DNA of 64,000 nt, from contig CAMDKY010000004.1 of the NCBI GenBank assembly GCA_945901245.1, forward strand, positions 17,862-81,861. Direction: 5' to 3'. Shown here piece by piece: positions 34,734 to 43,675 of this stretch; the first letter of the stretch is position 1; the number at the start of each line of letters is the position of its first letter. The DNA comes from Polynucleobacter meluiroseus (GTDB lineage: Bacteria; Pseudomonadota; Gammaproteobacteria; Burkholderiales; Burkholderiaceae). The translations under genes were made by a program, and so were the position numbers. The notes beneath the pieces were generated by a model. That model did no database searches and was not told where the DNA came from. It was given only the letters and a program-made list of their open reading frames with translations.

Positions 34734-34751
34734 TGTAAACTAATTTATACA
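34734..34751. promoter_or_regulatory. PpsR site upstream of bchC
   Basis: TGTAAACTAATTTATACA matches TGT-N12-ACA with dyad TGTA-N10-TACA. It lies 28 bases upstream of the bchC start, in the only sizeable gap between crtF and bchC. A second stretch, TGTAATATTTTTTATACT at 34708-34725, is a one-mismatch half match adjoining the start codon. Confidence 0.6.
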
Positions 34752-34787
34752 CAATTTCAAGTTCTAACATCAGTATTTACCCTAGTA

Positions 34788-35963
34788 TTAGCGCTTAGCC
34801 AGCACGATTTGCGTATTAATTGGCATCTTGGTTGCTACCGTCTCTATTGCCTTAAAACCTACTTTTTTTAGTAAGTGACTGATTTCTTTAATGCTTCTGG
34901 GTCTACCCCGCCCCATTGCCAATAAATAGAAGCCAAAATAGGCATGGCCCATGGCCTGTGCATCTGGCGCATCTGCCATGGGTTCTGCAACTAAAAGCGT
35001 TCCGCCATCTGGCAAGGCCGCATAAATTGCCCGAAGCAAGGTGAGCACTCGCTCGTCATCGTGGTCAAAAATGACACGCACCAGCGTAATCAGATCGGCG
35101 CCCGTTGGCAGTGGATCCGTAAAGAAATTACCGCCATGCGTTTGAATGCCTTGTGTTGCTGGATTCAAGGCCAATTGCTCGGCTGCCAATTGCGCAACGC
35201 CTGGCAAATCAAAGAGCATTTTTTTAAGTTCTGGACTTACCGCGTGCACTCGCTTTAAAAAAGTGCCTTGACCACCGCCCACATCCAGCATGCACTGGTG
35301 TTTACTGAAGTTGTAAGCGTCGACGATTTCATCGGCAACCAAGGGCAATGAAGCTGACATCAGGGCGGAGTACTCTGCGACATTCTCTTGGTGCTTTAAA
35401 GACGCCTGATCTTCATCCTTGTCCGAAACGTAAGGCCAATACTTTCCTAAGTTACGCTCTGGCATCTCTCCGGATAATAGCGCTAGGGGATCACGCATGT
35501 CGGCATAGAAAGCAGTGTGGTGTTCTACCATTGCAGCAATGGCATCATTACCAACCAATGGTGCGCCGAGCGTACCTAAACCATAGCGATTTTCAGAGCG
35601 TCGCTCGAGTAATTTAATCGCCGCTGCTGCATCGACTAATGTTTGTAATCCCTTGACTGGAAAATACGTCAAGCGACTGAGCTCAGCGATTGTCAGCGGG
35701 CCATTTTTTAAATGATTAAATACATTGAGTCGGACACAAGCTAGCAAAATTTGGGAGTACACAAATCCCGCCATCACATCAAATAAATGACTTGCACGCG
35801 AGCGCGAGATCGAACGAAAAATCGGCACGCTGGCAGCAAACCGTTGAAAGCGTTTCGTTGCAATCAACTGATCACGTCGGATCAAGATGCGATCCCATAA
35901 GCCGTACTCAGGCTTTAATGGCAATCGGGATTGCGGAGTTGTCTCTTCTGCAATAGTGGGCAT
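34788..35963 (-). CDS. crtF: Hydroxyneurosporene O-methyltransferase CrtF
   Basis: A 391-residue SAM-dependent methyltransferase that makes the 1-methoxy group of spheroidene. Landmarks: an N-terminal winged-helix dimerisation region (LLACVRLNVFNHLKNGPLTI), SAM motif CMLDVGGGQGTFLKRVHAVS and late VRVIFDHDDERVLTLLRAIY. It follows crtE by 17 bases, so the two share a transcript. Confidence 0.95.
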   Translation of the reverse strand: MPTIAEETTPQSRLPLKPEYGLWDRILIRRDQLIATKRFQRFAASVPIFRSISRSRASHLFDVMAGFVYSQILLACVRLNVFNHLKNGPLTIAELSRLTYFPVKGLQTLVDAAAAIKLLERRSENRYGLGTLGAPLVGNDAIAAMVEHHTAFYADMRDPLALLSGEMPERNLGKYWPYVSDKDEDQASLKHQENVAEYSALMSASLPLVADEIVDAYNFSKHQCMLDVGGGQGTFLKRVHAVSPELKKMLFDLPGVAQLAAEQLALNPATQGIQTHGGNFFTDPLPTGADLITLVRVIFDHDDERVLTLLRAIYAALPDGGTLLVAEPMADAPDAQAMGHAYFGFYLLAMGRGRPRSIKEISHLLKKVGFKAIETVATKMPINTQIVLAKR

Positions 35964-35980
35964 GCGTGCCTAAGCCCGGT

Positions 35981-36886
35981 CTATGCGGCCATACGACTAA
36001 TTCCAGCCGTAATGACACGTGCATCTTTTTCAAACCACGCGGCTGGCAGAAGGCGTTCGGCTTCGTGTGCAACGAGCATTTTTAAAGCGACATCGCCTTT
36101 GCAGTTGGGTATCGATGCAATCGCTTTTGAAACCAACTCGTCAAAGTATTGCACTGCGCCGCTCAGTCCAAGTTCGCGCGCTGAACTGGGTCTGTTGTGT
36201 TCAATATCTTGACCAGCAGGCTTTCCTAAAAATTGGCTATCACCTAAGACATCACGAATGTCATCTGCGACTTGATAGGCTTCGCCCAGCCATTCTCCCA
36301 AGGCGCGCCAAGTGTCTGCATCAGAGCCCGCTGCTTGCGCGCCGCATGCAGTCGCCGCAGCAAACAAAGCACCTGTTTTGGCTCGTTGGTAATCCCCTAG
36401 CAAGGCTTGCGGCTCGCACTCCCAGGCCTGCCCTGCAATGATTCCATTTGGAGCACCAACGCCGGCTGAAATGGTTTTAATTAAAGGTGCAATTCGATTG
36501 GCAGAATGGCGCGCTGCTAACGCTACCGTTTGATATGCCATGACGATTAATGCATCACCCGATAACACTGCCAAGCGTTCGCCATATTGACGCTGAACCG
36601 ACGGTACGCCGCGGCGTAATTCCGCATTATCAAAGCAAGGTAAATCATCGTGCACCAGCGACGCACAGTGCAGCAATTCAATCGCAATGGCAGCGGCCAT
36701 GGATAAAGCAGGATCATCATCGCCGCAGGCATGCGCTACCGCCAAGGTCAATTGTGGGCGGATGCGCGCGCCCCCTGGAAATACCGCATGGCGCATCGCG
36801 GCGCTCAATAATTTAGGGCCCGTATCGGATTCATGGCGGGCCAATGCGGCCTCTAATGCGCGATTAATATGCTTGATGGGTGACAT
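35981..36886 (-). CDS. crtE: Geranylgeranyl diphosphate synthase CrtE
   Basis: A 301-residue trans-prenyltransferase supplying GGPP for both carotenoids and the bacteriochlorophyll tail. The first Asp-rich motif is DDLPCFD (in LVHDDLPCFDNAELRRG) and the second DDIRD (in AYQVADDIRDVLGD). I choose the ATG at 36886, preceded by GGGAG; a GTG three codons earlier is the alternative. First gene of the crtEF-bchCXYZ-puf-crtIB series. Confidence 0.95.
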   Translation of the reverse strand: MSPIKHINRALEAALARHESDTGPKLLSAAMRHAVFPGGARIRPQLTLAVAHACGDDDPALSMAAAIAIELLHCASLVHDDLPCFDNAELRRGVPSVQRQYGERLAVLSGDALIVMAYQTVALAARHSANRIAPLIKTISAGVGAPNGIIAGQAWECEPQALLGDYQRAKTGALFAAATACGAQAAGSDADTWRALGEWLGEAYQVADDIRDVLGDSQFLGKPAGQDIEHNRPSSARELGLSGAVQYFDELVSKAIASIPNCKGDVALKMLVAHEAERLLPAAWFEKDARVITAGISRMAA

Positions 36887-36957
36887 AAGGCACACTCCCG
36901 ATAGTGAATCGCCAAACTGAGCGATTTATAGTGTAAATATTTAATTACTTGTTAATA

Positions 36958-36975
36958 TGTAAAAAAATATAGACA
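36958..36975. promoter_or_regulatory. PpsR-type site between crtE and bchO
   Basis: TGTAAAAAAATATAGACA matches TGT-N12-ACA, though the inner dyad is weak. A second near match, TGTAAATATTTAATTACT (36932-36949), lies 8 bases away. Both are in the 214-base AT-rich divergent promoter region for crtE (minus) and bchO (plus), 46-72 bases upstream of crtE. Confidence 0.5.
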
Positions 36976-37100
36976 CTCTTATCCCTACTGTCAACCTATG
37001 AAACCCTTACATTCGTGAATAGCGCCCCAAATCCGATCCCATTTAAGCAATATTGCTTAAAAAATAGGCAACTTATTGCTTTTGAAGCCCTAAAGCGCAC

Positions 37101-38009
37101 ATGACCCACCCCTCTATTGACCGGATTCCCCAAGGCTGGCCTCTGCGCGGGCTCAGCCAATCGGTTTCTGCTGGCAAATTGGATTGGCATGTGCAAGTGG
37201 CCGGATCGCGCCATACCCCAGAGGGGTTAGCAAAACCGATCGCCTTATTGCTGCACGGTACGGGTTCCTCGGCTCACTCCTGGGCAGAATTAATGCCCGC
37301 ATTAGCAAGCAGTCATTGGGTAATTGCGCCCGACTTGCCTGGCCACGGCTTTACGATTAGCCACCAATCGGAGCCACTCTCACTCACACTAATTACGCAC
37401 ATGCTTGCTGAATTACTACATGCATTGGAAATCAAGCAGGTCGATGACCTCGTTGGACACTCAGCCGGCGCAACCCTAGGCCTGCAATACAGCCTGCTTT
37501 ACCCAGCACCCCAGCGCATTCTTGGACTCAATCCATCGCTTGTTAGCCTGCCCAGCTTCTACCATTCTTTTCTAGCGCCACTGATTAATCCGATTGCGAC
37601 TTCGTCATTTGTGTCATCCTTGATTGCGGATTTTTTACCCTATACCTCAATGATTGATAGGCTATTAGACTCCACTAATTCGAAGCTGAATGGCATTCAG
37701 CGTGAGCGCTACAAGCTGCTATTCAAGGAAAAAAATCACATTAATGGCTCACTCAATTTTATGGCAGCAACGGATATTCCGAACTTACTTGCCCACGCAC
37801 ATGAAATTAAATCTGAGCTCACTTTTTTAGTAGCAAGGCAAGATAGCTGGGTCCGCAAAGATGAACTGCTCGCTGTAATCCAACGCTACTTTCCGCAGGC
37901 TAGGGTAATACAAGAAGATGGCGGCCATTTGTTTCATGAGGCCAATCCGGATACGGCTTTAGCGCTAATTCAATCGGTAATCAATCCGGTACAGCCCGGC
38001 TCCAATTAA
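37101..38009 (+). CDS. bchO: Alpha/beta hydrolase BchO
   Basis: A 302-residue alpha/beta hydrolase found near bchID in purple bacterial clusters, linked genetically to Mg-chelatase. Oxyanion region LLHGTGSSAHSWAELMPAL at residues 50-69, nucleophile motif GHSAG with Ser121, and a late GGHLFHE with the catalytic histidine. The substrate of BchO is unknown. It diverges from crtE and converges on bchD. Confidence 0.92.
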   Translation: MTHPSIDRIPQGWPLRGLSQSVSAGKLDWHVQVAGSRHTPEGLAKPIALLLHGTGSSAHSWAELMPALASSHWVIAPDLPGHGFTISHQSEPLSLTLITHMLAELLHALEIKQVDDLVGHSAGATLGLQYSLLYPAPQRILGLNPSLVSLPSFYHSFLAPLINPIATSSFVSSLIADFLPYTSMIDRLLDSTNSKLNGIQRERYKLLFKEKNHINGSLNFMAATDIPNLLAHAHEIKSELTFLVARQDSWVRKDELLAVIQRYFPQARVIQEDGGHLFHEANPDTALALIQSVINPVQPGSN

Positions 38010-38034
38010 TACATACCCAAGAAAGCAAAACTAC

Positions 38035-38169
38035 ATGGACTCGATTACGCTCTATGCCATTGCCGGAATCATTATTGTGGCTGGCTTAGGTCTCTTTATG
38101 AATGCCTTCATCAAAGGTAATAAAACCTTAAAAAAACTGTCGTCCAAAGATAAGAAAAAAACGTGGTAA
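38035..38169 (+). CDS. 44-residue membrane miniprotein downstream of bchO
   Basis: A short open frame 25 bases after bchO, same strand, starting ATG 38035. It has a hydrophobic segment ITLYAIAGIIIVAGLGLFMN (residues 4-23) followed by a strongly basic tail with KGNKTLKKLSSKDKKKTW. AAGAAAG lies about 12 bases upstream. The design, one N-terminal span and a lysine-rich cytoplasmic tail, is that of a genuine membrane miniprotein rather than random sequence. I do not recognise it. It ends 21 bases before the convergent bchD stop. Confidence 0.65.
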   Translation: MDSITLYAIAGIIIVAGLGLFMNAFIKGNKTLKKLSSKDKKKTW

Positions 38170-38190
38170 GTGCGGGATTATTGCTACAGA

Positions 38191-40041
38191 TTACTGCCGC
38201 GCTAAATGTGCAGCGCGTTGTGAAATAGCTTTCCCTGAATTGATATACGGCAGCGGTAAATACTGTGCATTCATGGCATCGGCAAGTGCCTCAGCTAATG
38301 CTTGCGGCGCACTCGCGGTATCAATAAACAAGATAACATGCCCTGCTATGCGTAGCTTGCTCGCCATATTTAGCGCATCCTGATGCGCTTGCTCCCGGCC
38401 ACCAACACCCTCTAACGTGACATTAGCAACGCCATCGGTCATCACCACAATTAAGGGCGTCATGCCTTTGCGGCGAATCGATAAGGCCATTTCATTCACG
38501 GCAGCAAAGCCGGTTGCTAAGGGCGTTCCGCCTCCACCTGGTAGAGCAGCTAGATTACGCTTAGCACGCACAAGTGAGCGCGTGGGTGGTAACACCACCT
38601 CTGCACTGCGGCCACGTAAGGCAATCATCGCAACCTCATCACGTCTTATGTAGCAGTCAGCCAACAGTTGCTCCACTGCACCCTTGGCCTCGGCTAGGCG
38701 TTGGGTCGCTGAAGATCCCGATGCATCCACCAGAAAAATAGTTACCACCCCTTGGCGTTGTTGATAGTGCTTAATGTGTAAATCATCTACGCGAATCTGA
38801 ATGCGGCTGCCAGTTTGATTAGCGATAGGTGGCCTTGCTTGTAATTCGGTTTGGCGCATGGTTTGCCATGGAATGGCCGCACGAATAGTTTTCAATAGAT
38901 CTAAGCGCTTGCCCCCTTTTGGTAGGCCGCGCCGTGATTCTGCTGGACGACCTGAAGCCGCATTTTTTTGCAATTGACCAAATTGCCCTTGTGAACTATG
39001 TTTACTATTGGCACGCCCCAATCCAGCGCTGAGCTCTGCTAAAGCGTTGGGCGGAATACCAGCCCGAATGGCCTCCACCATGAGTTCTTCTAACTCATCC
39101 TGACTAGGTTGATCTGTATTTTCTTTAGATTCTTTTGAATCCAGCTCGGCATCGTTATTTTGCTTTGGCTCATTTGCTGACGCACTGGGCTGATCCGCCT
39201 CTTCAGTCGAATCCGCCTCAGTATCCTCTTCATTGGGCTGCGTTTCTTCTCGGCTACTGGGCATCCGCGTAGCGCGATGGCTAAACACGAAACGCGCGGC
39301 ATCCACTACCTCATCTTCGCTTACTGCATCCTGCTGTCGCAATGCTGCTAATGCTTTGGCTGCGCGCACTGCAAAAAGACTAGCGCGAATCGATTCAATT
39401 CCAAATGCGGCAGCCGATTGCACCAGTGATTCAATAAAACGGGCGTCGCATTGAATCCGAGGGAGTCGCTTTTTTGCCTTTCTTATATCTGCAGATGTAA
39501 TTTGAAGCGAGTCCGCGCAGTCTTTCAAACTCAGCTGATCCAGATTTACCTGAAACGCCATGTGCTCTGCAAGCCTAAGGTGGATTGATTCATCGGGCGG
39601 GATACCCTCATCAAATGCAATCATGCCAAATAAACAGGGCATGGAGTCAGTTGCTTGCTGCTGTAAATCGACTGCGCCACGATCAACCACTTGCATGAGG
39701 TGCGCAATGGTATCGGCTGATAAGCGCTCAGCCATTGGCAACACAATAAAACCACCATGGCTTTTAGTAAGCAGACCTGCGCTGAATATCGGCTTGCCGC
39801 ACTGCAGGGTTGCCTCTAAATCGAGGCCACCCAGTAATTGCTCCCTTTGGATTTGCAGGGGGATTTTCTGAAAATGCGATTCTGGGGCAAGCTGGGTTTG
39901 AAAGAAAGAAAACCACGTATCCCGGATTGACCCAAATTGACTTTTGACACAAACGCCACCTAAACCATGGGGATCAATCGCTAGCAGTGCCGCAGCTGTC
40001 TGTGCATCAAACCACGCAGATTGACCGCTATTAGTGGTCAT
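38191..40041 (-). CDS. bchD: Magnesium chelatase subunit BchD
   Basis: A 616-residue AAA+/vWA subunit of Mg-chelatase. The N-terminal AAA-like half lacks a functional Walker A motif, as usual for BchD. It is followed by an acidic linker (EEDTEADSTEEADQPSASAN region, about residues 268-320) and a C-terminal von Willebrand A domain whose MIDAS motif is VDASGSS in TIFLVDASGSSATQRLAEAK. It forms the motor with BchI, encoded 6 bases upstream. Confidence 0.96.
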   Translation of the reverse strand: MTTNSGQSAWFDAQTAAALLAIDPHGLGGVCVKSQFGSIRDTWFSFFQTQLAPESHFQKIPLQIQREQLLGGLDLEATLQCGKPIFSAGLLTKSHGGFIVLPMAERLSADTIAHLMQVVDRGAVDLQQQATDSMPCLFGMIAFDEGIPPDESIHLRLAEHMAFQVNLDQLSLKDCADSLQITSADIRKAKKRLPRIQCDARFIESLVQSAAAFGIESIRASLFAVRAAKALAALRQQDAVSEDEVVDAARFVFSHRATRMPSSREETQPNEEDTEADSTEEADQPSASANEPKQNNDAELDSKESKENTDQPSQDELEELMVEAIRAGIPPNALAELSAGLGRANSKHSSQGQFGQLQKNAASGRPAESRRGLPKGGKRLDLLKTIRAAIPWQTMRQTELQARPPIANQTGSRIQIRVDDLHIKHYQQRQGVVTIFLVDASGSSATQRLAEAKGAVEQLLADCYIRRDEVAMIALRGRSAEVVLPPTRSLVRAKRNLAALPGGGGTPLATGFAAVNEMALSIRRKGMTPLIVVMTDGVANVTLEGVGGREQAHQDALNMASKLRIAGHVILFIDTASAPQALAEALADAMNAQYLPLPYINSGKAISQRAAHLARQ

Positions 40042-40047
40042 GGCGCT

Positions 40048-41067
40048 TTAGAAAAAGTCTGCCAATACCCGCTCGACCCGCGTTGTCGAGCTACTGTCAT
40101 CAAGGGGGTTGCGGCGTAAACGATGACGCAGCGCTAGGGGTGCTAAGCGCTTGAGGTGTTCAGCGCTGGCTTTGCGAGCGCCATCAAAGGCTGCAAGCGC
40201 ACGCATGCCGCGCATTAAGGTTAATTCCCCACGCAAGCCATCGGTTCCCAGCTGTGCGCATAGTTTAGTTGCCAGCATCAGCACATCGTCGCCAATCGTC
40301 ACCTTGGATAAACGTTTGCGGGAACTAAGGATCTTCTCCTTAAACTCGGCTTCGCTGTCTTGGTATTGCGCTAGAAAAGCAACTGGGTCACGCTCAAATG
40401 CATCGCGGCGCTTAATGATCTCAATCCGTTGTGCCAAATCTTGTGGGGTTCTCACCTCCACTGATAGGCCAAATCGGTCGAGCATTTGGGGGCGTAATTC
40501 ACCCTCTTCTGGATTACCGCTCCCAATTAAGACAAACCGCGCTGGATGGCGAATACTTAAACCTTCGCGCTCAACCACGTTCTCGCCCGAAGCAGCAACA
40601 TCAATCAGCAAATCAACTAAGTGGTCTTCGAGTAAGTTCACTTCATCGATATACAAATAGCCCCGATTGGCTTTAGCCAGCAAACCTGGCTCGAATACTT
40701 TAATGCCGTGGGAGAGGGCTTTTTCAATATCGAGGGCGCCCACAACTCGGTCTTCGGTTGCGCCCAGCGGCAAGTCGACTACGGGCACAGGCACTAGCTC
40801 AGACTTGAGTTTCTCACCGGCGGCCTTACGGGCTTCGCAGGCAAAACATAGATTAGGCGCGCTGGGATCGCAGTGGTAGGGACAGCCCGCAACTACCTTC
40901 ATGGGTGGCAAGAGAGCCGCTAAGGAACGAATGGTGGTTGATTTACCGGTCCCACGATCACCAAATATAAGTACACCACCAATACTCGGCTCGATGGTGG
41001 AGAGGGCAATTGCCAACTTCATCTCATCTTGGGCAACGATTGCGGTAAAGGGAAAATTAAACGCCAT
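40048..41067 (-). CDS. bchI: Magnesium chelatase ATPase subunit BchI
   Basis: A 339-residue AAA+ ATPase driving Mg2+ insertion with BchD and BchH. Walker A GDRGTGKS at residues 36-43, Walker B region GYLYIDEVNLLEDHLVDLLI, sensor region LIGSGNPEEGELRPQMLDRF. It heads the bchI-bchD pair; no PpsR-like site is evident in the 57 bases upstream. Confidence 0.98.
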   Translation of the reverse strand: MAFNFPFTAIVAQDEMKLAIALSTIEPSIGGVLIFGDRGTGKSTTIRSLAALLPPMKVVAGCPYHCDPSAPNLCFACEARKAAGEKLKSELVPVPVVDLPLGATEDRVVGALDIEKALSHGIKVFEPGLLAKANRGYLYIDEVNLLEDHLVDLLIDVAASGENVVEREGLSIRHPARFVLIGSGNPEEGELRPQMLDRFGLSVEVRTPQDLAQRIEIIKRRDAFERDPVAFLAQYQDSEAEFKEKILSSRKRLSKVTIGDDVLMLATKLCAQLGTDGLRGELTLMRGMRALAAFDGARKASAEHLKRLAPLALRHRLRRNPLDDSSSTTRVERVLADFF

Positions 41068-41124
41068 CTCAATTCAGTTTAAGTAATCAACCCTGAAAGC
41101 ATACTACGAATAGAAGCTAGCCCC

Positions 41125-41766
41125 CTATTGAATCGGGATTAGGATCTCATTGCGCCGCATCCACGGAATGCTCCACGGCGGGTTGTAACGGGCTAAGCGT
41201 GGGTTGCCCAGCGCAATCTCATTTCTGGACTTAATCCATGCCATGAGTTCAGTTGTTTTTTCTTGCACCTTATCGTCGCTGACAAACCCAGTAAACCGAA
41301 TCACCGCTAACTTTTGCGGGCCGACTTGCACTAATTTGACTTGCGGGTTATTTGGCTTTGGTAAGGTATCGATGGTGTATTGCTTTGGCATCACAAATTG
41401 GATTAACCAGGTTTTTTTATCGCCCTTACCTTCTGCAATCACCGGCACAGTCATTGCAATCTTTTCAGGGACTGGCTCAGCGATATTGAGCCCTCCATCC
41501 CGTACTGAAATATTGTTACCAAAAATATAGTTAGCGATTAAACGAAATCCTGCGCTAGAAGCCTCACTCAGATCCCCTGGCACTTCTACCTGCGCCACTA
41601 TTAATGGCGAGTATTGACGAATTTCAAATGGTTCGGACTGCTCTACAACACGGTAGCTGGGTTCTTCAGTTGCCATAGCAATGGGACTTCCAATGAGAGA
41701 AAAAGAAAAGGCTATGCCGAGCAAAAGCCAAGCCTGAACTGTAAGGCATGAATTATTTAAAGTCAT
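41125..41766 (-). CDS. SOUL-family haem/porphyrin-binding protein
   Basis: A 213-residue protein with an N-terminal signal sequence (hydrophobic residues about 10-30, with an Ala-Met-Ala type cleavage site) and then a SOUL domain: YRVVEQSEPFEIRQYSPLIV, IAMTVPVIAEG and PWSIPWMRRNEILIPI near the end are standard. SOUL proteins bind haem or other tetrapyrroles. It lies 57 bases upstream of bchI in the same direction and overlaps the preceding amidohydrolase by 14 bases. It is predicted periplasmic, so a direct role in Mg-chelatase is not obvious. Confidence 0.88.
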   Translation of the reverse strand: MTLNNSCLTVQAWLLLGIAFSFSLIGSPIAMATEEPSYRVVEQSEPFEIRQYSPLIVAQVEVPGDLSEASSAGFRLIANYIFGNNISVRDGGLNIAEPVPEKIAMTVPVIAEGKGDKKTWLIQFVMPKQYTIDTLPKPNNPQVKLVQVGPQKLAVIRFTGFVSDDKVQEKTTELMAWIKSRNEIALGNPRLARYNPPWSIPWMRRNEILIPIQ

Positions 41767-42694
41767 AGAGTCGCTCTGGATTGCTTACTAAGATTTTCTT
41801 TAACTGAGTTGGGTCCTGAACCCAATTTCCGAGCAAATCACACAGATCAGCATCATTTGGCATGAAGCCCTTAACCATGACGTGAGGCCAGTCGGTTCCC
41901 CAAACAAGTTGCTCTGGATTTGACTCTATTAGTGCTTCAGCAAATCGATGAACATCAGCGTATGGCGGACTTATTTCATTGGAAATCCGATAGGCACCAG
42001 TCAATTTAACCCATGCTCGCCCTTCACGCATCATTGCGCACAGGTTCTGAAAGCCAGTATTTGTAATACCAAGGCTCGCCTTAACATAACCAAAATGGCC
42101 GAGCACAATCTCGACCGGAAAATTATGAAAATCAGTTTGTAACTGCGGGAAAGCATCCACGTGCATTAAGAATTCCAGATGCCAACCAAAGGGAGCAATT
42201 CGCGTGGCAAGTGATCGAAGCATGGTGATTGGCAATTGCCCCGTTGCATCGGCTAAATCGACGATGTTGCAACGCAAGCCGCGAACGCCTGCCAGATGCA
42301 AGGCCTCAATTTCAGCATCGGTGATGCTGTCGTCTACTACCGCAACGCCGCGTAATTTACTTGGAAATGCCTTGAGTGCGGCGAGCAACGCACGGTTATC
42401 CGTGCCATAAATACTAGGCTGCACTAAGACGGCACGCTCAACGCCCAAGTGAGCTAGTAAGTTGAAATAATCCGGTAGCAAAGCATCAGGCGGGGTGTAG
42501 ATACGCTCACTGAAATAGGGAAAGCGACTTTCAGGCCCGCAAATATGAGCATGGCAATCAGTAGACCCCGCTGGCAAAAGCAGATCGGGCCGACGCAATA
42601 CCCGATCTGGGGCCTGGCATAGTGGCGCCTTATTGAGGTTCAATACCGGCGTCTTTTGCAATCTTAGTGTACTTGGCGATTTCATTACGAACAA
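41753..42694 (-). CDS. Amidohydrolase, 2-pyrone-4,6-dicarboxylate hydrolase-like
   Basis: A TIM-barrel metal-dependent hydrolase of the amidohydrolase_2 family. The early metal motif is TDCHAHICGP, with GVRGLRCNIVD in mid-protein, EIVLGHFGYV, and the late WGTDWPHVM carrying the catalytic Asp. It resembles LigI-type lactonases and related dicarboxylate hydrolases. The frame opens at 42694 inside tctC (65-base overlap); no ATG occurs between residue 4 and the conserved core, so the true start may be an internal TTG near 42640 instead. Neighbouring Bug receptor suggests a transported dicarboxylate substrate. Confidence 0.82.
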   Translation of the reverse strand: MFVMKSPSTLRLQKTPVLNLNKAPLCQAPDRVLRRPDLLLPAGSTDCHAHICGPESRFPYFSERIYTPPDALLPDYFNLLAHLGVERAVLVQPSIYGTDNRALLAALKAFPSKLRGVAVVDDSITDAEIEALHLAGVRGLRCNIVDLADATGQLPITMLRSLATRIAPFGWHLEFLMHVDAFPQLQTDFHNFPVEIVLGHFGYVKASLGITNTGFQNLCAMMREGRAWVKLTGAYRISNEISPPYADVHRFAEALIESNPEQLVWGTDWPHVMVKGFMPNDADLCDLLGNWVQDPTQLKKILVSNPERLYDFK

Positions 42695-43625
42695 ACTGGG
42701 CTGTTTGCTCTAAATTCATTGGCTTCGATGTGATGCCTGCTTTCGCGTAGGCAATCTTGATATCCACGTCTTGTAAGGCGCGATTAATGTCTTCGTTGAT
42801 TTTGACTTTGATTCTCTCTGGCGTGGCAGATGGCGCCCAAACACCAAACCAAAGTCCGATATCAAAGTTCGGATACCCTTGCTCAGCAATGGTTGGAATC
42901 TCCGGTGCAACAGAGGCTCGCGCAATGCTGGTTATACCCAGCGCACGCGCTCTACCGCCGCGGACTTGCGCCATGGCTGTTTCAAATGGAGCCATGTAAA
43001 ACGCTGTTCTGCCTGCAATCGTTTCTGTAATGGCTTCAGGTGAGCCCTTATAAGGAACGTGTAGCATCTTGATTCCCATGGTCTGATTAAAGTACTCGGC
43101 AGCCAAGTGCGTAGAGCTGCCAATACCAGCAGAAGCGTAAGGTAGGTCGCCTGGTTTTGCTTTTGCAGCGGCCACTAGATCTTTGATTGTTTTATAGGGG
43201 CTGTCAGCACCAACAATTAATAGATAGGGTGTTGTGCCCAGAATATTAAGGTCCGTCAGGCTTTTTAAGTCATAGGGTAATTTTTTATAAATGGCGGGGT
43301 TCGCTGCATATGAGGCAGACTGCACCAATAAAGTATAGCCATCCGGCGCCGCATTGACCACCACGCCCGTGCCAACTAAACCTCCAGCACCAGGACGATT
43401 TTCAATAATCACGGATTGCTTCCATAACTCACTCAGGCTTTTTGAAACTAGCCTACCAGCAATATCCGCACCCGATCCAGGCGTTAGCGGAACAACCATC
43501 TTGACGGTTTTAGTGGGGTATTTATCAACCGCTGGCTGGGCCTGCGCATGGGTGCCAGCACCTAATAAAGCCAAGCTAATTAATCCAACTTGCCATTGTT
43601 TATGCATCTGTTTAAATTGCGTCAT
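42630..43625 (-). CDS. Bug/TctC-family tripartite tricarboxylate receptor
   Basis: A 331-residue periplasmic solute-binding protein of the Bug family, with signal peptide ending GAGTHAQAQPA and the usual VKMVVPLTPGSGADIAGRLV and VIIENRPGAGGLVGTGVVVN segments. Such receptors bind carboxylates, often far from the membrane transporter genes; no tctA/tctB is present here. Neighbouring hydrolases suggest an aromatic-derived carboxylate. Confidence 0.92.
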   Translation of the reverse strand: MTQFKQMHKQWQVGLISLALLGAGTHAQAQPAVDKYPTKTVKMVVPLTPGSGADIAGRLVSKSLSELWKQSVIIENRPGAGGLVGTGVVVNAAPDGYTLLVQSASYAANPAIYKKLPYDLKSLTDLNILGTTPYLLIVGADSPYKTIKDLVAAAKAKPGDLPYASAGIGSSTHLAAEYFNQTMGIKMLHVPYKGSPEAITETIAGRTAFYMAPFETAMAQVRGGRARALGITSIARASVAPEIPTIAEQGYPNFDIGLWFGVWAPSATPERIKVKINEDINRALQDVDIKIAYAKAGITSKPMNLEQTAQFVRNEIAKYTKIAKDAGIEPQ

Positions 43626-43675
43626 ATTAAGTCTCCATTTATTTTTATTGTGTTGCGTTTAAATACTAAGCCAGT

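Noticed and set aside
40151..40660. Long plus-strand open frame (169 codons) antisense to bchI
   Set aside because: It mirrors the codon structure of bchI, has no ribosome site, and its translation is Ser/Arg-rich without any domain.
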